Assembly (NCBI GenBank): GCA_019915135.1
Contig: JAHLMK010000001.1
Coordinates: 3,224,001 to 3,288,000 of the forward strand
Length of the DNA stretch: 64,000 nt
Direction of reading: 5' to 3'
DNA from: Strobilurus pachycystidiatus
Taxonomy: Eukaryota; Basidiomycota; Agaricomycetes; Agaricales; Physalacriaceae
In this document: one piece after another, positions 62,344 through 64,000 of the stretch
How positions within the stretch are numbered: position 1 is the stretch's first letter
Layout of the letters: every line of letters starts with the position of its first letter
Position numbers and translations under genes: made by a program
The notes under the pieces: generated by a model
The model's database searches: none
What the model saw: the letters and a program-made list of their open reading frames with translations, nothing else
Told to the model about the DNA's origin: nothing

Positions 62344-64000
62344 ATGTCCGTTTCTTCGTCTTTGAGCGATGTTTGTGTCCGAACCGTGCCGTCGCTCAAC
62401 AAATTCTCATCAGTCTACAGGGCTCGCCTAACCTGGATTCACCTCCTGCTCTTTCTCTTCACGATATCGATGAATTTGACGACACGCCTTTCTCGGTGCG
62501 CCACTAAACGCGTTGCAAGGTCCAACATGAACAAATTGTCTACATAGGAATCGTTCTTCTCTGGGTGGCTGGAGGCTGGCTCGTCGGAGATTACCTGGGT
62601 GGGCGACAAGAGTTATAACATAGAGGTGTGTTGTTACGCAGTCGCCAGCCAAAACACCGGTCCATCTCGCCCGATACAGCAAATTACCAACATAAGAGAC
62701 CATGTTCCCGACTGGGCGGACGACGATGTTGACGTATGTTCCCTTATTGTCCTAGGCAATGTTTACTAGTACTAACTCGTCGTCTTTTAGGAGATCATGA
62801 TCATGTCGGCAAAACCGCCACAAAGGTCAAATCAGAATCTGGCGACAATTTACGAGGACATAGACGAAGCTGTGTACGGTCCCAAGGTTTGCGCCATCCG
62901 CCAATTCTTTCGACATAATGCGACCGACAAACCACAGAGAAACTTGAACATTGCGGACTTCGAGATTCTTGATAACTTGGCGGGCAACACGCTTTGCAGA
63001 AGACGGGGTGGTGGTCAGGTGCTGGCCATGAGACGCTTTGAGAACTCAGTCGGACGCACGTCCCCTCAACGACTCTCTGTCATGAATGCCGTCAACGGCC
63101 TATGTGCGCCTTTTCTCGCCAAGATGCACTGTCATTTTGTGCACAGTGATACTCTGCATGTAATCATGGTTCGTTCTCATTTCTAGATGTTTGAGCTTGG
63201 CTCATGGCAATCAATTGCTAGGATTACGGACAACGAGGGAATCTAGTCTCAATCATATCTGTCGGCAATCCCCTCGGGGCTCAACAGGCCCTTGTCTATG
63301 CGAGTGAGATGGTGAGCGTTTCTTTCTCTTCTTCTTCTGGTGTTGTTGTTCACATTGGGCCGATTTGACAGGTCGAAGCCTTACAATCTTTGCATCTTGC
63401 GGGCATCGTTCACCGAGGTCTATGTCCCGAGAACATCCAAATTGATTTTGAGGGCCACATTCTGTTAACGGGCTTTGACGACGCCGCTTTTCTAGACGAC
63501 AGCAACGGAGAAAGTAACGCCCGTTCTTACCATGGCATCGTGAGATCTCACCGCGGGCACCAATGCGAATATAGACCCCCCGAAGTACTTCTGGGGTGGG
63601 AAACCAGCGACGCATCGGCGGATTATTGGGGGTTTGGGTTGATCCTGTACTTCATGTTGCTAGGACGAGTAAGTGATGGGTGGTTCATTTCGCGTGCTTC
63701 GCTAACAAAGAAATATGTTAGCATGCTTTTGGGCTGGACGACAATATAAACCTCCATAACGTGCTTTACGGAGGAGTGTCACTTGATTTCAGCTTCCCCT
63801 TGTCGCCAGATGCTAGAGACCTGATTTTACGTGTCAGTAATTTCATTTCATCGCCTCAGAGTAAAACTTGACGCATCTGAATTCCTAGTGTGTTGTCAAA
63901 AACCCACGCCTTCGGTTATCTGTCGCAGAGATCAAGAATCACGAATATTTCATGCAGGTGTACGTATGTTGTTACACTTGACCGATTAAGTCACTGAGAT
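62344..64000 (+). CDS. Protein kinase-like protein, probable pseudokinase, 3' truncated by the window
   Basis: The N-terminal exons are short and join as MSVSSSLSD, GSPNLDSPPALSLHDIDEFD, ESFFSGWLEAGSSEITWVGD and ITNIRDHVPDWADDDVD, then EIMIMSAKPPQRSNQNLATI. The kinase fold follows: LNIADFEILDNLAGNTLCRR (glycine loop poor), VLAMRRFENS (the usual Lys is Arg), LHLAGIVHRGLCPENIQIDF (HRD is HRG), LLTGFDDAAFLDD (DFG is GFD), YRPPEVLLGWETSDASADYW, FGLILYFMLLGRHAFG, CVVKNPRLRLSVAEIKNHEY. Loss of all three catalytic signatures points to a pseudokinase of AGC/CAMK-like shape. The gene runs off the window end. Confidence 0.75.

Overview
The window is nuclear DNA of a mushroom-forming basidiomycete (Agaricomycetes), inferred from the genes themselves. 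Coding regions are cut by many short GT-AG introns of about 45-65 nt. The single-copy eukaryotic genes read clearly, and there are F-box/LRR genes and HGDLRGANVLV-type tyrosine-kinase-like kinases typical of mushrooms. No bacterial operons, CRISPR arrays or phage genes are present. Genes sit on both strands, often in divergent pairs with 100-400 bp between start codons (NIT2/BUD32, PNK/NUDIX, MSP1/L1-domain protein, RPB1/TSR2, eIF3i/PRP16).

Layout. 1-5.5 kb: tail of an RGG-box protein, kinetochore MIS14/NSL1, gamma-like actin (375 aa, nine exons), NIT2 omega-amidase and BUD32 kinase. 5.6-9.3 kb: an unknown gene split by a 260-bp tRNA-derived SINE, an F-box gene and a 348-bp MITE. 9.4-13.2 kb: an MFS monocarboxylate-type transporter, an uncertain membrane protein and an acidic protein. 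13.5-20 kb: PEX6, an F-box/LRR gene that looks damaged, a small unknown gene and a relic of the PEX6 3' end. 20-26.5 kb: PNK DNA-repair enzyme, ADP-ribose NUDIX hydrolase, mitochondrial ribosomal protein mL38 and a CSL (RBP-J-like) transcription factor. 26.6-30.5 kb: a head-to-head inverted duplication of an enoyl-reductase-type MDR gene. 31-35 kb: VPS27 (ESCRT-0) and a weak unknown gene. 35.3-46.5 kb: RPB1, TSR2, a ribosomal L1-domain protein and MSP1. 46.9-54.6 kb: a small membrane-protein gene, a repeat/coiled-coil/kinase gene with an in-frame stop, a transposon-like element with 207-bp inverted ends, and eIF3i. 54.8-64 kb: PRP16, the 78-kDa complex I subunit and a pseudokinase cut by the window end.

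Most genes are unrelated housekeeping functions rather than a pathway. Themes are transcription and RNA handling (RPB1, CSL, PRP16), ribosome assembly and translation (TSR2, L1 protein, mL38, eIF3i, the RGG tail), and mitochondrial or peroxisomal upkeep (MSP1, NDUFS1, PEX6). I see no secondary-metabolite cluster or defence system.

The most interesting signals are structural. There are three non-autonomous mobile elements with clean boundaries (SINE with 15-bp target duplication, MITE with 8-bp duplication, TA-flanked element with 207-bp inverted ends). There is also a recurrent use of micro-exons: 6 nt in actin, 8 nt in MSP1, 12, 9 and apparently 3 nt in the RPB1 CTD, and an eIF3i first coding exon consisting of the start codon alone. 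All exon models were read by eye from splice consensus, frame continuity and family conservation. No alignment or expression data were available.
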